From Pseudarthrobacter defluvii (lineage in GTDB: Bacteria; Actinomycetota; Actinomycetes; Actinomycetales; Micrococcaceae): a DNA stretch of 64,000 nucleotides. A program made the position numbers and the translations under genes. Positions 16,047 to 24,767 of the stretch are shown in pieces; position 1 is the first letter of the stretch; each line of letters opens with the position of its first letter. Below the pieces are notes generated by a model, which had not been told where the DNA came from, searched no databases, and worked only from the letters and a program-made list of their open reading frames with translations. Where the stretch lies: the NCBI RefSeq assembly GCF_030816725.1, contig NZ_JAUSYG010000001.1, forward strand, positions 620,001 through 684,000. The letters run 5' to 3'.

Positions 16047-18299
16047 GTGAGCGGAACAACAGCACCAAGGAAAAGGACCTCCCCTGAGAAGCGGCGGGGG
16101 CAAAACCCCGGCCCCCTGCACCGTGTGCTCGCACTCGGTGCAGCCGCAGGCTTGCTGACGTCCTCTGCCTACGGAGCCCTTCCCGCTTTCGGCGCCGGTG
16201 AAGCTTCGCCCAGCCCGGCATCGGGGACCGGCAGCAGCTCTGCTGCGCCGGCTCCCGCGGCATCCGCCAGCCCGTCTCCATCCACCGGAGCTTCCTCCGG
16301 CACGGGCGCCCTCACTGGTCTCTCTGAGGCCGCGCTCGCCGACGCGGTTCAGCGGGACCTCAAGCTGACGCCTCAGCAGTTCCAGGCGGCAGGGGAGCTT
16401 GGCGCCCAGGCGGCGGCCGCGGCCGTGCAGCTGCGCCAGCTTCCGGGTTACGTGGGGATCCGGATCGAGGGCGCCGCGATAGTGGTGACCGGCTCCGGTC
16501 CTGACCTGGAGGCTGCTGTTGCCGGCCTCGCCGTGAGCGTCAAGGGGCTGTCCCTCGAAGCTCCCGCTGCCGGGCCTGCCGCCGAGGCACCCGCAGCTGC
16601 GCCGCCGTCGTCCACTGCTCCGTCTGTGGCACCACCACCCCAGGCCACCACCCCAGCTTCCGCGGAGGGCAACCGGTCCCAGTTGGCAGTCAGCACCGAT
16701 CGGCTGTTCCAGGAGTATGTGCGCGACGTCGGCCCCCAGGGTCTGCAGGCAGTAATGTCCGCGGGTGGAAAGTTCGTCATCAGGACCGGCGGCATCAACA
16801 CGCCGGAGTCGCTGTCCTCTTCCTCCAGGGCCGGTGCCGGCACTGCAAGCGCGGCAAGCGGAAAGGTAACCCCTGCACAGTTCGTGTCCCGCTACGCCAA
16901 CGTGGAGCTCGACGGCGGCACGCCGCTCAAGCCCGAGGCGGACGTTCCCGGCGGCGTTGGCTACCAGACGGACATCGGCTTCATCTGCTCAACCGGCTTT
17001 TCCGCGTTCGACCCAACAGGTCTTCCCGCGGTGCTGACCGCCGGCCACTGCGCGTCCGATGGGGAAGCGAAAACGGCCACTTTGGAATTCCAGGGCACGC
17101 CGGCCGGACTGCTGGGCAAGTTCGGCTTCAGCCAGTTCGGCGGCCCCGGCAACTCACGGGTGGTTGAGAACCCGCTGGACCCCAGCAACCCCGGAAACGT
17201 GGGGACGGACATATCGGTCATCCAGTCGCTGCGGCAGGACATCGATCCGCTTCCCGCTGCCAGCACGTGGGGGGATCCGTCCGTGCCGGGGCCTGACGTG
17301 AAAATCATTGGGACCGCAGACCCGGTGGCGGGAATGCCGGTCTGCCGGTCGGGCAGGACCTCGGCCTGGTCCTGCGGAACGGTTGATGCCGTGGGGATCT
17401 TCATTGTGCCCGGCCCGGCTTTCGCCACAGGCCCCACAGACCTGCGCGCCTACAACGGCTTCCTGTCTTACGGCGTGCAGTCCAGCGGCGGTGACTCCGG
17501 CGGCCCCTACATCAGCGGGAATTACGCCGTGGGCACGCACGCAGCGGGGGACACCCCGGACGAGAACGGGAACGTCATCCAGAACTTTGCCGTGGGCGCC
17601 ACCCTGCGGGACAGCCTGGCCGTGCTGCCGGGTTACCAGCTGGAACTCTTCCTTAACAAGCCGGCCGTCACTACACCGGCAGCCGGCGGAACATACCAGC
17701 CGGGCCAGACCATCACCGGCAGCGTTCCGGCCGCTCCGGCGTCCGCCGTGGCCGAGGGAAGCAAGGTCCGGATCACCATCCAAGGAAAAGACCCGTTCGA
17801 GGTAGCCGTGGATCCTGCCGGAAACTGGAGCTTCACGGCTCCGCAGGGCACGGACACGCTCCGATTTACGGCCCGGACTGTGAACGGGTTCAGCACCTCG
17901 GGGGCCAACAGCTTTGAGTTCGCTTCGGCAGCAGCGGAACCGCCCGCCCCACCGGCGCCCACTGACCCGGTTCCCACCGCGCCGCCCACCAGCCCGGCCC
18001 CAACTACGCCCACCAGCCCGGCCCCAACGGAGCCCGCCCCAACGAGCCCGGCGCCTGCACCGCCGGCGGAAGCCCCCGCCGTCGTGATTCCGCCGGCAAG
18101 TACCCCGACGCCGACTGTGCCGCCTGCGGACCTGGCCAACACGGGCGGAAACCGGAACAACCCCGGTGACGCGGGAGACCTGGCCTACACAGGGTCAGCC
18201 GGGCTGGTCGCCCCAGCGATCGCCGCTGCCGCCGCGCTCGCCGTCGGGCTCCTGCTGATGGTGCTGGTCCGCCGCCGGAAAGGGCGCTCGATCAATTAG
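16047..18299 (+). CDS. secreted trypsin-like serine protease with C-terminal sortase-type motif
   Basis: A 750-residue protein. GTG 16047 was chosen because GGAGAG lies upstream and a signal peptide follows (RRGQNPGPLHRVLALGAAAG). A Ser/Pro/Ala-rich region and a pro-domain-like segment (about 70-270) precede an S1 domain: His334 in LTAGHC, Asp388 in GTDISV, Ser484 in GGDSGGP. After it come an Ig-like domain (about 535-630), a Pro/Thr-rich stalk with PAPT/TSPAP repeats, two sortase-like motifs LANTG (696-700) and LAYTG (712-716), a TM segment and RRRKGR. It resembles streptogrisin-type proteases, displayed on the cell wall by a class E sortase. No sortase gene is in the window. Confidence 0.88.
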   Translation: MSGTTAPRKRTSPEKRRGQNPGPLHRVLALGAAAGLLTSSAYGALPAFGAGEASPSPASGTGSSSAAPAPAASASPSPSTGASSGTGALTGLSEAALADAVQRDLKLTPQQFQAAGELGAQAAAAAVQLRQLPGYVGIRIEGAAIVVTGSGPDLEAAVAGLAVSVKGLSLEAPAAGPAAEAPAAAPPSSTAPSVAPPPQATTPASAEGNRSQLAVSTDRLFQEYVRDVGPQGLQAVMSAGGKFVIRTGGINTPESLSSSSRAGAGTASAASGKVTPAQFVSRYANVELDGGTPLKPEADVPGGVGYQTDIGFICSTGFSAFDPTGLPAVLTAGHCASDGEAKTATLEFQGTPAGLLGKFGFSQFGGPGNSRVVENPLDPSNPGNVGTDISVIQSLRQDIDPLPAASTWGDPSVPGPDVKIIGTADPVAGMPVCRSGRTSAWSCGTVDAVGIFIVPGPAFATGPTDLRAYNGFLSYGVQSSGGDSGGPYISGNYAVGTHAAGDTPDENGNVIQNFAVGATLRDSLAVLPGYQLELFLNKPAVTTPAAGGTYQPGQTITGSVPAAPASAVAEGSKVRITIQGKDPFEVAVDPAGNWSFTAPQGTDTLRFTARTVNGFSTSGANSFEFASAAAEPPAPPAPTDPVPTAPPTSPAPTTPTSPAPTEPAPTSPAPAPPAEAPAVVIPPASTPTPTVPPADLANTGGNRNNPGDAGDLAYTGSAGLVAPAIAAAAALAVGLLLMVLVRRRKGRSIN

Positions 18300-18339
18300 C
18301 CGTCGAGGGGCGGGACCGTACGGCCCCGCCCCTCGACGG
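18300..18339. terminator. bidirectional terminator
   Basis: CCGTCGAGGGGCGGG (18300-18314) is the exact reverse complement of 18325-18339, with a ten-base loop that is itself nearly self-complementary. It separates the convergent protease and DUF4397 genes and starts right after the protease stop. Confidence 0.85.
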
Positions 18340-18358
18340 TTAACTGCGGCGAATTACG

Positions 18359-19069
18359 TCAATGCCGGTCGCCCCGCTTGTCCTTGCCGTCAACCACCTG
18401 GACCGCAACGTCCAGCGTCCCGTCGGCCAGGCTTCCCCACGCGTACACAATGGTGTTCTTCCCGCCTTCCACCGTGATGTCGGCCGGGCCGATGACGGGA
18501 TCGGTGGTTCCAGCCGCGGCAACAGTGGCCGAAATGGTGCCGGCCTTCAGCTTCAGTTTCGCCTCGTCCGGGTTGCTGAGTCCCTCAATCACGGGCGCTC
18601 CGCCAGCCAGGATGTCGACGGCGGGAGCTGCGGCCACGTGCCTGACCGTGAGCTTGCCTTTCCCGTCGTTGCGGGGAGCCTTGGTGTCGTTGGTGAACAG
18701 TGAAGCGGTGGGGGCGCCGTCGGCATCGAGGTGCGCCACGGCGGTGTAGTTGCGGCCCTCATCCAGTTCCACGTCCACCGGACCGATCACCGGGTTGTCG
18801 GCGCTGGTGGCGTCAGCAGCCGTGATGGCGATTTCGTAGTCGCCCGCAGGCAGTTCCAGGGGCCCGGCGAGGGTGCCAGGGGTGAAATCGTCAAGGGTGA
18901 GGTTGCCGTTCACCCACACATCCACGGTAAGGCCCGGAACGCCATGCAGTACCGACAGCAGGGCGGGGTCGTCATCGTGGTGGTGCCATCCGCCGGCCTG
19001 GGCGGGAGCGGCGAAGGCCAGCGAAGCGGCGAGTGAGAGGGCTCCGGCGGCGTAGGTCATTTTGCGCAT
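18359..19069 (-). CDS. DUF4397 secreted protein
   Basis: A 236-residue protein with a signal peptide (RKMTYAAGALSLAASLAFA, cleavage near AQA-GG). Two tandem repeats of the DUF4397 domain follow: LLSVLHGVPGLTVDVWVNG and LTVRHVAAAPAVDILAGG each open a repeat, and NPVIGPVDVEL and DPVIGPADITV mark the equivalent strands. The family is extracellular and beta-rich, of unknown function. AAGGAG lies before the ATG. No anchor is visible, so it is probably released or loosely bound. Confidence 0.9.
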   Translation of the reverse strand: MRKMTYAAGALSLAASLAFAAPAQAGGWHHHDDDPALLSVLHGVPGLTVDVWVNGNLTLDDFTPGTLAGPLELPAGDYEIAITAADATSADNPVIGPVDVELDEGRNYTAVAHLDADGAPTASLFTNDTKAPRNDGKGKLTVRHVAAAPAVDILAGGAPVIEGLSNPDEAKLKLKAGTISATVAAAGTTDPVIGPADITVEGGKNTIVYAWGSLADGTLDVAVQVVDGKDKRGDRH

Positions 19070-19172
19070 GTCAAACTCCTTGCAGAATGCCCGGGTGGCC
19101 GGGCTGTTTGTACTTACGCGGTTAATACCTGCGGAGTGCCGTCTTTGGATGCAGCGCCGGGAACTTTTCGGG

Positions 19173-19616
19173 TCAAATTTTTCGCTTCATCAGCAGGTTG
19201 GTGATCCGCAGGGTGCATAGCCGCTGGCCGGCTTCGTTGGTGATCAGTACCTCGTGCGTGGTGAGCGTCCCGCCCAGGTGGATGGGGGTGGCGGTGATGG
19301 TCACCTGCCCCTCGCGGGCGGAACGGTGGTGCGTGGCGGAAACGTCCACGCCCACGGCCGTCTTGCCCATGGTGCTCGCGTGGATGACGGCCGCCCAGGA
19401 CCCCACGGCTTCGCCCACGGCCAGGGAGGCGCCGCCGTGCAGCAAACCGAACGACTGCCTGTTCCCCTCAACCGGCATGGTGGCCACTACGCGCTCCACG
19501 GATTCCTCCAGGATCTTCACGCCCATCTTCTCGTCCAGCTCACCGAGGGTGATCTTCCAGAGCTCGTGCCCTGAGGGCGGGTTCCCGGCGGCATCCGTGG
19601 GGGACGGGGCGTTCAT
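19173..19616 (-). CDS. hotdog-fold thioesterase, YdiI/MenI-like
   Basis: A 147-residue acyl-CoA thioesterase from ATG 19616 (AAGGAG upstream; the frame is open 19 codons further). FGLLHGGASLAVGEAVGS contains the catalytic Glu, HHRSAREGQVTI and IHLGGTLTTHEV follow. This pattern is closer to E. coli YdiI/EntH than to PaaI; YdiI hydrolyses dihydroxynaphthoyl-CoA in menaquinone synthesis. It is divergent from paaZ and shares the intergenic region with a candidate paa operator, so a phenylacetate-side housekeeping role is also possible. A true PaaI is encoded at 26202. Confidence 0.85.
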   Translation of the reverse strand: MNAPSPTDAAGNPPSGHELWKITLGELDEKMGVKILEESVERVVATMPVEGNRQSFGLLHGGASLAVGEAVGSWAAVIHASTMGKTAVGVDVSATHHRSAREGQVTITATPIHLGGTLTTHEVLITNEAGQRLCTLRITNLLMKRKI

Positions 19617-19692
19617 AAGTTCTCCTTCGAGGCGGCCAATTCGGTCCTGGCCTTCTAGTCTGCGGCACGGCACTTCATGTATGGTGAATATA

Positions 19693-19714
19693 TTACCGAA
19701 CGGACGGTCAGTAA
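19693..19714. promoter_or_regulatory. candidate paa TetR operator B
   Basis: A 22-bp imperfect palindrome beginning TTACCGAACGG and ending ACGGTCAGTAA, between the thioesterase gene and paaZ and ending 46 bases before the paaZ start. It matches the sites at 10240, 24768 and 26695. Confidence 0.75.
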
Positions 19715-19760
19715 TGGGCCGCCCTGTTTGCCTGCCCCCTTGTTGGAAGGACCGTCAACG

Positions 19761-21872
19761 ATGACCACCACAGCCACAGCTCCCCAGGCCACGGTCGACA
19801 CCGTGGAGACAGTGCCCAGCTTCGTCATGGACGCCTGGTGGACGCCCGACGCCGGCTCGTCGGCTTCCGCAGTCCCCGTCCGGGACGCGAGCACAGGGGA
19901 GATCCTGGCCAAGGTCAGCACCGAAGGCCTGGACCTCGCAGGCGTGGTGGAGTACGGACGCACCACCGGCCAGGCCGAACTGGGCAAGCTGACCTTCCAC
20001 CAGCGGGCCCTCAAGCTCAAGGAACTGGCCCAGTACCTGAACGCCCGCCGCGAACATTTCTACAATTTCTCCTTCCAGACCGGCGCCACCAAGATCGACT
20101 CCATGGTGGACATCGACGGCGGCATCGGCGTCCTGTTCACCTTCGGCTCCAAGGGCCGGCGCGAGTTGCCGAACTCCCAGGTTGTGGTGGATGGTCCCAT
20201 GGAAGTCCTGTCCAAGGACGGCTCCTTCGCCGGCGAGCACATCTACACCCGCATTCCCGGCGTCGCCGTGCAGATCAACGCCTTCAACTTCCCCGTCTGG
20301 GGGATGCTGGAGAAATTCGCCCCCGCATTCATCGCCGGTGTCCCCACCATCGTCAAGCCCGCCACCCCCACCGGCTACGTAGCTGCAGCCGTGGTCAAGG
20401 CCATCGTGGAGTCCAACATCCTGCCCAAGGGCTCGCTGCAGCTGGTCTCCGGCTCGGTCCGCGGCCTGCTGGACGTGCTGGACTACCGGGACCTGGTGGC
20501 CTTCACAGGTTCCGCCTCCACCGCCAAGTCACTGAAGTCCCACCCGAACGTGGTGGAGGGCGGTGTCCGGTTCACCTCCGAGACCGACTCCCTGAACGCC
20601 GCCATCCTGGGCCCCGACGCCGTGGAGGGCACCCCTGAGTTCGATGCCTTCGTCAAGTCCGTGGTCACCGAGATGACGGTGAAGGCCGGGCAGAAGTGCA
20701 CCGCCATCCGCCGCGCCATCGTGCCGCAGGAACTGGTGCCGGCCGTGTCCGCTGCCATCGGGAAGCGGATCACGGAGCGGGTTGTCCTCGGCGACCCCCG
20801 CGGCGAGGGCGTCACCATGGGCGCCCTGGCCTCGGTGGAGCAGCTTGAGGACGTCCGCGCCGCCGTGCAGTCCATGCTCGACGCCGGCGGTGAGCTTGCG
20901 TACGGAACGCTCGAATCGCCGTCGGTCACCTCCGCCGACGGCACCGCCGGGGTGGTGGACGGGGGCGCGTTCATGGCCCCGGTGGTCCTGAACTGGGACA
21001 ACCCGGAAGCGGAAGCCATCCACTCGCTGGAGGCATTCGGGCCGGTCTCCTCGGTGATTGGCTACAAGGACCTCGCGGACGCTGTCCGCCTGGCCGCCCG
21101 CGGCGGCGGATCCCTGGTGGCCTCGGTTTGCACCAACGATCCAGAGGTGGCGCGCGAGCTGGTCACCGGCATCGCCGCCCACCACGGCCGGGTCCTGATG
21201 CTGAACCGTGAAGACGCCCGCACCTCCACCGGCCATGGCTCCCCGGTGCCGCACCTGGTCCACGGCGGACCGGGACGCGCCGGCGGCGGCGAGGAACTGG
21301 GCGGCATCCGGTCCGTGCTGCACCACATGCAGCGGACCGCCATCCAGGGCTCCCCGAACATGCTCACCGCCGTGACCGGCGTCTGGCACGCCGGGGCCGA
21401 CCGCAACTTCACGGTGGAGACCGAGGGAACCCACCCGTTCCGGAAGCACCTGTCCACCCTCCGCATCGGCGACGCCGTCCGCTCCGACCTGCGGCAGGTC
21501 GCCCTGGAGGACATCACCGCGTTCGCCCACTCCACCGGGGACACGTTCTACGCCCACACCAACCAGGAAGCGGCCGAAGCCAACCCGTTCTTCCCCGGCA
21601 TCGTGGCGCACGGCTACCTGCTGCTCAGCTGGGGCGCCGGCCTGTTCGTGGAACCCGCGCCGGGTCCCGTGCTGGCAAACTACGGCCTGGAGAACCTGCG
21701 CTTCATCACCCCTGTGGCTGCAGGCGATTCCATCCGGGTGACCCTCACGGCCAAGAAGATCACCCCGCGCGAAACCGACGAGTACGGCGAGGTGGCCTGG
21801 GACGCCGTCCTCACCAACCAGAACGATGAGATCGTGGCCACCTACGACGTCCTTACCCTCGTCGAAAAGTAG
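19761..21872 (+). CDS. paaZ: phenylacetate degradation bifunctional protein PaaZ
   Basis: A 703-residue fusion. The N-terminal aldehyde dehydrogenase (about 1-520) contains TRIPGVAVQINAFNFPVWG, FTGSASTAKSL, SETDSLNAA and the catalytic Cys313 in VKAGQKCTAIRRA. The C-terminal MaoC-like hydratase (about 545-703) contains STGDTFYAHTNQEAAEANPF and GIVAHGYLLLS. PaaZ opens oxepin-CoA and oxidises the resulting semialdehyde to 3-oxo-5,6-dehydrosuberyl-CoA. The ATG at 19761 follows TTGGAAGGACC. Single-gene unit with its own operator; both domains look intact. Confidence 0.96.
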   Translation: MTTTATAPQATVDTVETVPSFVMDAWWTPDAGSSASAVPVRDASTGEILAKVSTEGLDLAGVVEYGRTTGQAELGKLTFHQRALKLKELAQYLNARREHFYNFSFQTGATKIDSMVDIDGGIGVLFTFGSKGRRELPNSQVVVDGPMEVLSKDGSFAGEHIYTRIPGVAVQINAFNFPVWGMLEKFAPAFIAGVPTIVKPATPTGYVAAAVVKAIVESNILPKGSLQLVSGSVRGLLDVLDYRDLVAFTGSASTAKSLKSHPNVVEGGVRFTSETDSLNAAILGPDAVEGTPEFDAFVKSVVTEMTVKAGQKCTAIRRAIVPQELVPAVSAAIGKRITERVVLGDPRGEGVTMGALASVEQLEDVRAAVQSMLDAGGELAYGTLESPSVTSADGTAGVVDGGAFMAPVVLNWDNPEAEAIHSLEAFGPVSSVIGYKDLADAVRLAARGGGSLVASVCTNDPEVARELVTGIAAHHGRVLMLNREDARTSTGHGSPVPHLVHGGPGRAGGGEELGGIRSVLHHMQRTAIQGSPNMLTAVTGVWHAGADRNFTVETEGTHPFRKHLSTLRIGDAVRSDLRQVALEDITAFAHSTGDTFYAHTNQEAAEANPFFPGIVAHGYLLLSWGAGLFVEPAPGPVLANYGLENLRFITPVAAGDSIRVTLTAKKITPRETDEYGEVAWDAVLTNQNDEIVATYDVLTLVEK

Positions 21873-21890
21873 CCCCACGCAAAATCTCTG

Positions 21891-21951
21891 GTTGCTCTAT
21901 CACTTTTGGTGCCTAAGAGCCTGTTTTAGCGACCAAAAGTGATAGAGCAAC
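21891..21951. repeat. 61-nt palindromic repeat, copy 1
   Basis: GTTGCTCTATCACTTTTGGT (21891-21910) is the exact reverse complement of 21932-21951, around a 21-base loop that can form a small inner stem. A related copy lies at 37759-37819 (44 of 61 positions equal, same length, both followed by GGGGG). It sits after paaZ and before a VOC gene. Confidence 0.85.
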
Positions 21952-22016
21952 GGGGGATTGGGCCGGTTCTTTTTTGGCCTCCCGGGCGTAAGATTCTGCC
22001 CGTAGGAGGTGGCCCA

Positions 22017-22424
22017 ATGACCTTGAGAATGAACACAGCCACAACCATCCTGCCGGTGGACGATGCGGCCCGTGCCCGGAGCTTCTATACGGAGAAGCTG
22101 GGGCTCCCGCACCACGGCAAGGGCGACGACGGAAGCGAACTGCTGGGCACGGATGGGGGCCCCTTGCTGCAGCTGATGCCCGTCTCCGACGGCAAACACT
22201 CCGAACACACGGCGCTGAGCTTCGAGGTCACGGACATCGAAAAAACTGTCCGCGACATGGAGGCCAGGGGCGTGATGTTCCAGGACTACGACCTGCCCAC
22301 GCTGAAGACGGAAAACCACATCTGCACCACGGCGTCGGAAAAGTGCGCGTGGTTCATGGACACGGAGCACAACATCCTGTGCATCCACGAAAACCTGGGC
22401 GACAAGCTGGAGTACCAGGTTTAG
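22017..22424 (+). CDS. VOC family (glyoxalase-like) protein
   Basis: A 135-residue VOC protein. ATG 22017 has AGGAGGT eight bases upstream. It opens MNTATTILPVDDAARARSFY and contains HTALSFEVTDIEKTVRDME, a typical two-module VOC layout with possible metal ligands His and Glu. The ligand is unknown. A strong hairpin terminator lies 20 bases after the stop. Confidence 0.87.
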   Translation: MTLRMNTATTILPVDDAARARSFYTEKLGLPHHGKGDDGSELLGTDGGPLLQLMPVSDGKHSEHTALSFEVTDIEKTVRDMEARGVMFQDYDLPTLKTENHICTTASEKCAWFMDTEHNILCIHENLGDKLEYQV

Positions 22425-22812
22425 CGCCTGCAGGCATAAAAACAGCAGCAGGGGTGCCCCGGTCGGATCGGGGCACCCCTGCTGCCTGTCTGTGTGCGGC
22501 GGCGTCAGCTTTCGGCGCGCCGCCGTGCAGGCCGTCGTCGCTGCTGTCGTCCTCGGGCCCGGTGCCCCGGCCGCTTTCGCTGCGGTCGGAGAGGTCCATG
22601 TTGCCGCGGGCCTCATCCATCGTGGGGCCGCCGGAGGGGACGCTGTAGGTGTCCGGGCGGATGCCGTGCGACTGTTCCTCGATCAGTGCCTGCTCCTCGC
22701 TGAAGCGGATCACGTTGGCTTCGTCGCCGGCGTCGCCGGGAATGTCCTCGCGGACCTTTGACGGGTCCGGGATGATGAAGCCTGCGTCGGGTTCTTCCTT
22801 GGGGTGGCTCAT
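22354..22812 (-). CDS. small acidic hypothetical protein, 3' end uncertain
   Basis: The open frame from ATG 22812 (GGAAGGAAG upstream) gives MSHPKEEPDAGFIIPDPSKV, then an acidic hydrophilic protein of 152 residues. The first 90 or so residues look genuine (Asp/Glu/Ser-rich, no membrane segment). The last 50 run through the terminator hairpin at 22445-22485 and antisense to the VOC gene, are rich in Cys/Arg/Pro and look like non-coding sequence, so the true end was probably near 22510 and may have been lost by a small indel. It lies 13 bases after the HtrA gene in the same direction. I do not recognise the family. Confidence 0.55.
   Translation of the reverse strand: MSHPKEEPDAGFIIPDPSKVREDIPGDAGDEANVIRFSEEQALIEEQSHGIRPDTYSVPSGGPTMDEARGNMDLSDRSESGRGTGPEDDSSDDGLHGGAPKADAAAHRQAAGVPRSDRGTPAAVFMPAGAKPGTPACRPGFRGCTGCCAPCP
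22445..22485 (+). terminator. strong hairpin terminator after the VOC gene
   Basis: GCAGCAGGGGTGCCCCG (22445-22461) pairs perfectly with 22469-22485 around a seven-base loop, followed by CTGTCTGTGTG. It is 20 bases after the VOC stop. Confidence 0.85.
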
Positions 22813-22825
22813 GTTTTCTTCCTTC

Positions 22826-23983
22826 CTATCGGGTGGTTGTGGTGGCTGGGCGGTCGGTGAGGTCCGCCTTGATGTCCAAGGCCTGGTCGCCACGCTTGAC
22901 CTTGAAGCCCACGGTGTCGCCGGGGTTGCGTTTGCGAAGTTCCGCCAGGAGCTTTTCCGGCGTGGTGAGCTCCACCCCCTCCATGGACTGCAGGACGTCT
23001 CCCGGGCGGATGCCCGCCTTCCCGGCAGGGCCGTCCGAGTCGGCGGCGAGCACCACTACTCCGGCTCCTGCCTGGATGCCCAGCTGGTCGGCAATCTGCG
23101 CCGTCAGCTCGCCCGGGGTCAGGCCAAGGTACGCGTGCTTTGCCGTGCCGTTGGCCAGCAGCTCCTCGGCGACGTCGACGGCGGTGGCGGCGGGTATGGC
23201 GAAGCCGAGGGAGACCGCGCCGGCCGACGGCGGGATGTAGGCCTCGCTGATTCCGATCACCTCACCGCGCATGTTAATGACGGCGCCGCCGGAGTTGCCC
23301 GGGCTGATGGGCGCGTCCGTCTGGATGAGGTCCACGAGGGAGAGGCTGTTGGATGCTGAGCCGGGGATGGAGCGGTGCAGCCCGGAGATGATCCCGGCGG
23401 TGGCCGTGTTTTCGAAGCCAAGGGGGGAGCCCAGGACCAGCGCGCCTTCGCCAACCTTGGGCAGGTTGGTTTGGTACGTGGGCTTGGGCAGGCCGGTGCG
23501 CTTGGCCTGTACCAGGGCAAGGTCGGTCACGGCGTCGCTGGCCTTGACCGTCCCTTCAACCCGCTGGCCGTCGGCGAACCCCACTTCAACGGTGGTGGCG
23601 CCGCGGATCACATGCTCGTTGGTGAGGATCAGCCCGTCGGACGAGTACACCACGCCGCTGCCCAGGCCGCTCTGCGTGAAGATGGTGACCACGGACGGCG
23701 ACAGGTTCTCCACGAGCTGCGGCAGGTTGCCGCCGAGGGTTCCGGAGCCGGAGGCCCCGCCGGTGGCTTGGGTGCCGGAACCGGCAGAACCCGAGGGCGC
23801 CGGCGTGGCAGTGGCGGACGACGGCGACACCTGGGTTGAGGACGTGCTGCTGGGGTTGGGAGGACCCGGCGTGCCGGTGCAGCCACCGAGTGCCAGGGCG
23901 GCCGTCAGGGCCCCGGCGCCGAACACCGTGCCGAGCACGGAGGGGTGGCGTCGTGAACGCTTCGGAGCGCTGGCCTGGCTCAT
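22826..23983 (-). CDS. HtrA-like trypsin/PDZ serine protease, lipoprotein
   Basis: A 385-residue protein from ATG 23983 (AGGAGGTCCTG upstream). A signal sequence ends in the lipobox LGGC (Cys35), so it should be lipid-anchored outside the membrane. After a Ser/Thr/Pro linker comes the S1C protease domain: His124 in LTNEHVI, Asp154 in TDLALVQ, Ser231 in SPGNSGGAV. A single PDZ domain (about 283-375) contains DSDGPAGKAGIRPGDVLQSM. Such DegP-type proteases degrade or refold damaged envelope proteins. A TAAGGGTGCTT motif lies 56 bases upstream. The small acidic gene follows 13 bases downstream. Confidence 0.92.
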   Translation of the reverse strand: MSQASAPKRSRRHPSVLGTVFGAGALTAALALGGCTGTPGPPNPSSTSSTQVSPSSATATPAPSGSAGSGTQATGGASGSGTLGGNLPQLVENLSPSVVTIFTQSGLGSGVVYSSDGLILTNEHVIRGATTVEVGFADGQRVEGTVKASDAVTDLALVQAKRTGLPKPTYQTNLPKVGEGALVLGSPLGFENTATAGIISGLHRSIPGSASNSLSLVDLIQTDAPISPGNSGGAVINMRGEVIGISEAYIPPSAGAVSLGFAIPAATAVDVAEELLANGTAKHAYLGLTPGELTAQIADQLGIQAGAGVVVLAADSDGPAGKAGIRPGDVLQSMEGVELTTPEKLLAELRKRNPGDTVGFKVKRGDQALDIKADLTDRPATTTTR

Positions 23984-24038
23984 CAGGACCTCCTGCGGAT
24001 GGTGGCTTTCTACCACCGTAGCCGGGGAGCGGGGAAAA

Positions 24039-24055
24039 TACCAAGCACCCTTATT
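24039..24055 (-). promoter_or_regulatory. TAAGGGTGCTT motif upstream of htrA-like gene
   Basis: On the minus strand AATAAGGGTGCTTGGTA, 56 bases before the protease start; it matches GGTAAGGGTGCTTATCA at 60509 and related motifs before other stress-type genes. Function inferred only from recurrence. Confidence 0.35.
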
Positions 24056-24083
24056 ACTTGGTGCCGGGAGGTCCGCCTGCTGC

Positions 24084-24755
24084 CTATGCGTCCGCGTGGA
24101 GGCCGTCGAAGGCCATGGTGATGACGTCGTCCGCCAGCCGTTTCGGTGAGAGCGCCCCGCCCGGCTTGTACCACTCGACGATGGAGTTGATCATGCCGAA
24201 CAGCAGCCGCGACACGGTGCGGGGGTCGATGTCCGCGCGGAGGGAACCCTCGTCGCGGGCGGCCGAAATCAGGCCGGCCACCCGGTGGTCGAAGGCGCGG
24301 CGGCGTTCCAGCGCATCCCGCTCGATCTCGGTGTTGCCCCGCAGGCGCAGCAGCAGGGTGACGAAGGGCAGGCGGTCCACCAGGACCGCCACCGTTTGCC
24401 GCAGCACAAACTCCAGCCGGGCATCCGCCGCCCCGGAGGTGGCTTCGGGCTGCTCGAGGATGGCTTCGAGGCCGCCGAGGGCGTGGTCAAGTGCGAGCTT
24501 GAGGAGGTCGCCTTTTGACGGCACGTGGTGGTAAATGGCGGATTTGGAGATGCCCAGGTTCTCGGCGAGGATGCCCATGGAGGTGGCGTCGTAGCCGTGC
24601 CGGTTGAAGACGTCGACGGCGATGCGGAGCACCGACTGCTGGTCGTAGCCGGGGCGGCCCCGCTTGGCCGTGCCACTAATGGCGGTGCCATGAGCGGCGG
24701 TTCCGTTGGTGCTGGAGGTTTCGGTGGTGCTGGCAGTTCTGCTGGCGCTGGGCAT
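24084..24755 (-). CDS. TetR family repressor, probable PaaR
   Basis: A 223-residue regulator. After a Ser/Thr/Ala-rich leader of about 30 residues, GRPGYDQQSVLRIAVDVFNR and NLGISKSAIYHHVPSKGDLL form the TetR helix-turn-helix. The ligand domain resembles actinobacterial PaaR proteins, which sense phenylacetyl-CoA. It lies downstream of paaI-paaK in the same direction with a candidate operator 13-34 bases before its start, suggesting autoregulation. Four similar sites in the window (10240, 19693, 24768, 26695) define the probable regulon. The effector is inferred from neighbours. Confidence 0.88.
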   Translation of the reverse strand: MPSASRTASTTETSSTNGTAAHGTAISGTAKRGRPGYDQQSVLRIAVDVFNRHGYDATSMGILAENLGISKSAIYHHVPSKGDLLKLALDHALGGLEAILEQPEATSGAADARLEFVLRQTVAVLVDRLPFVTLLLRLRGNTEIERDALERRRAFDHRVAGLISAARDEGSLRADIDPRTVSRLLFGMINSIVEWYKPGGALSPKRLADDVITMAFDGLHADA

Positions 24756-24767
24756 AATCGCTAGTTT

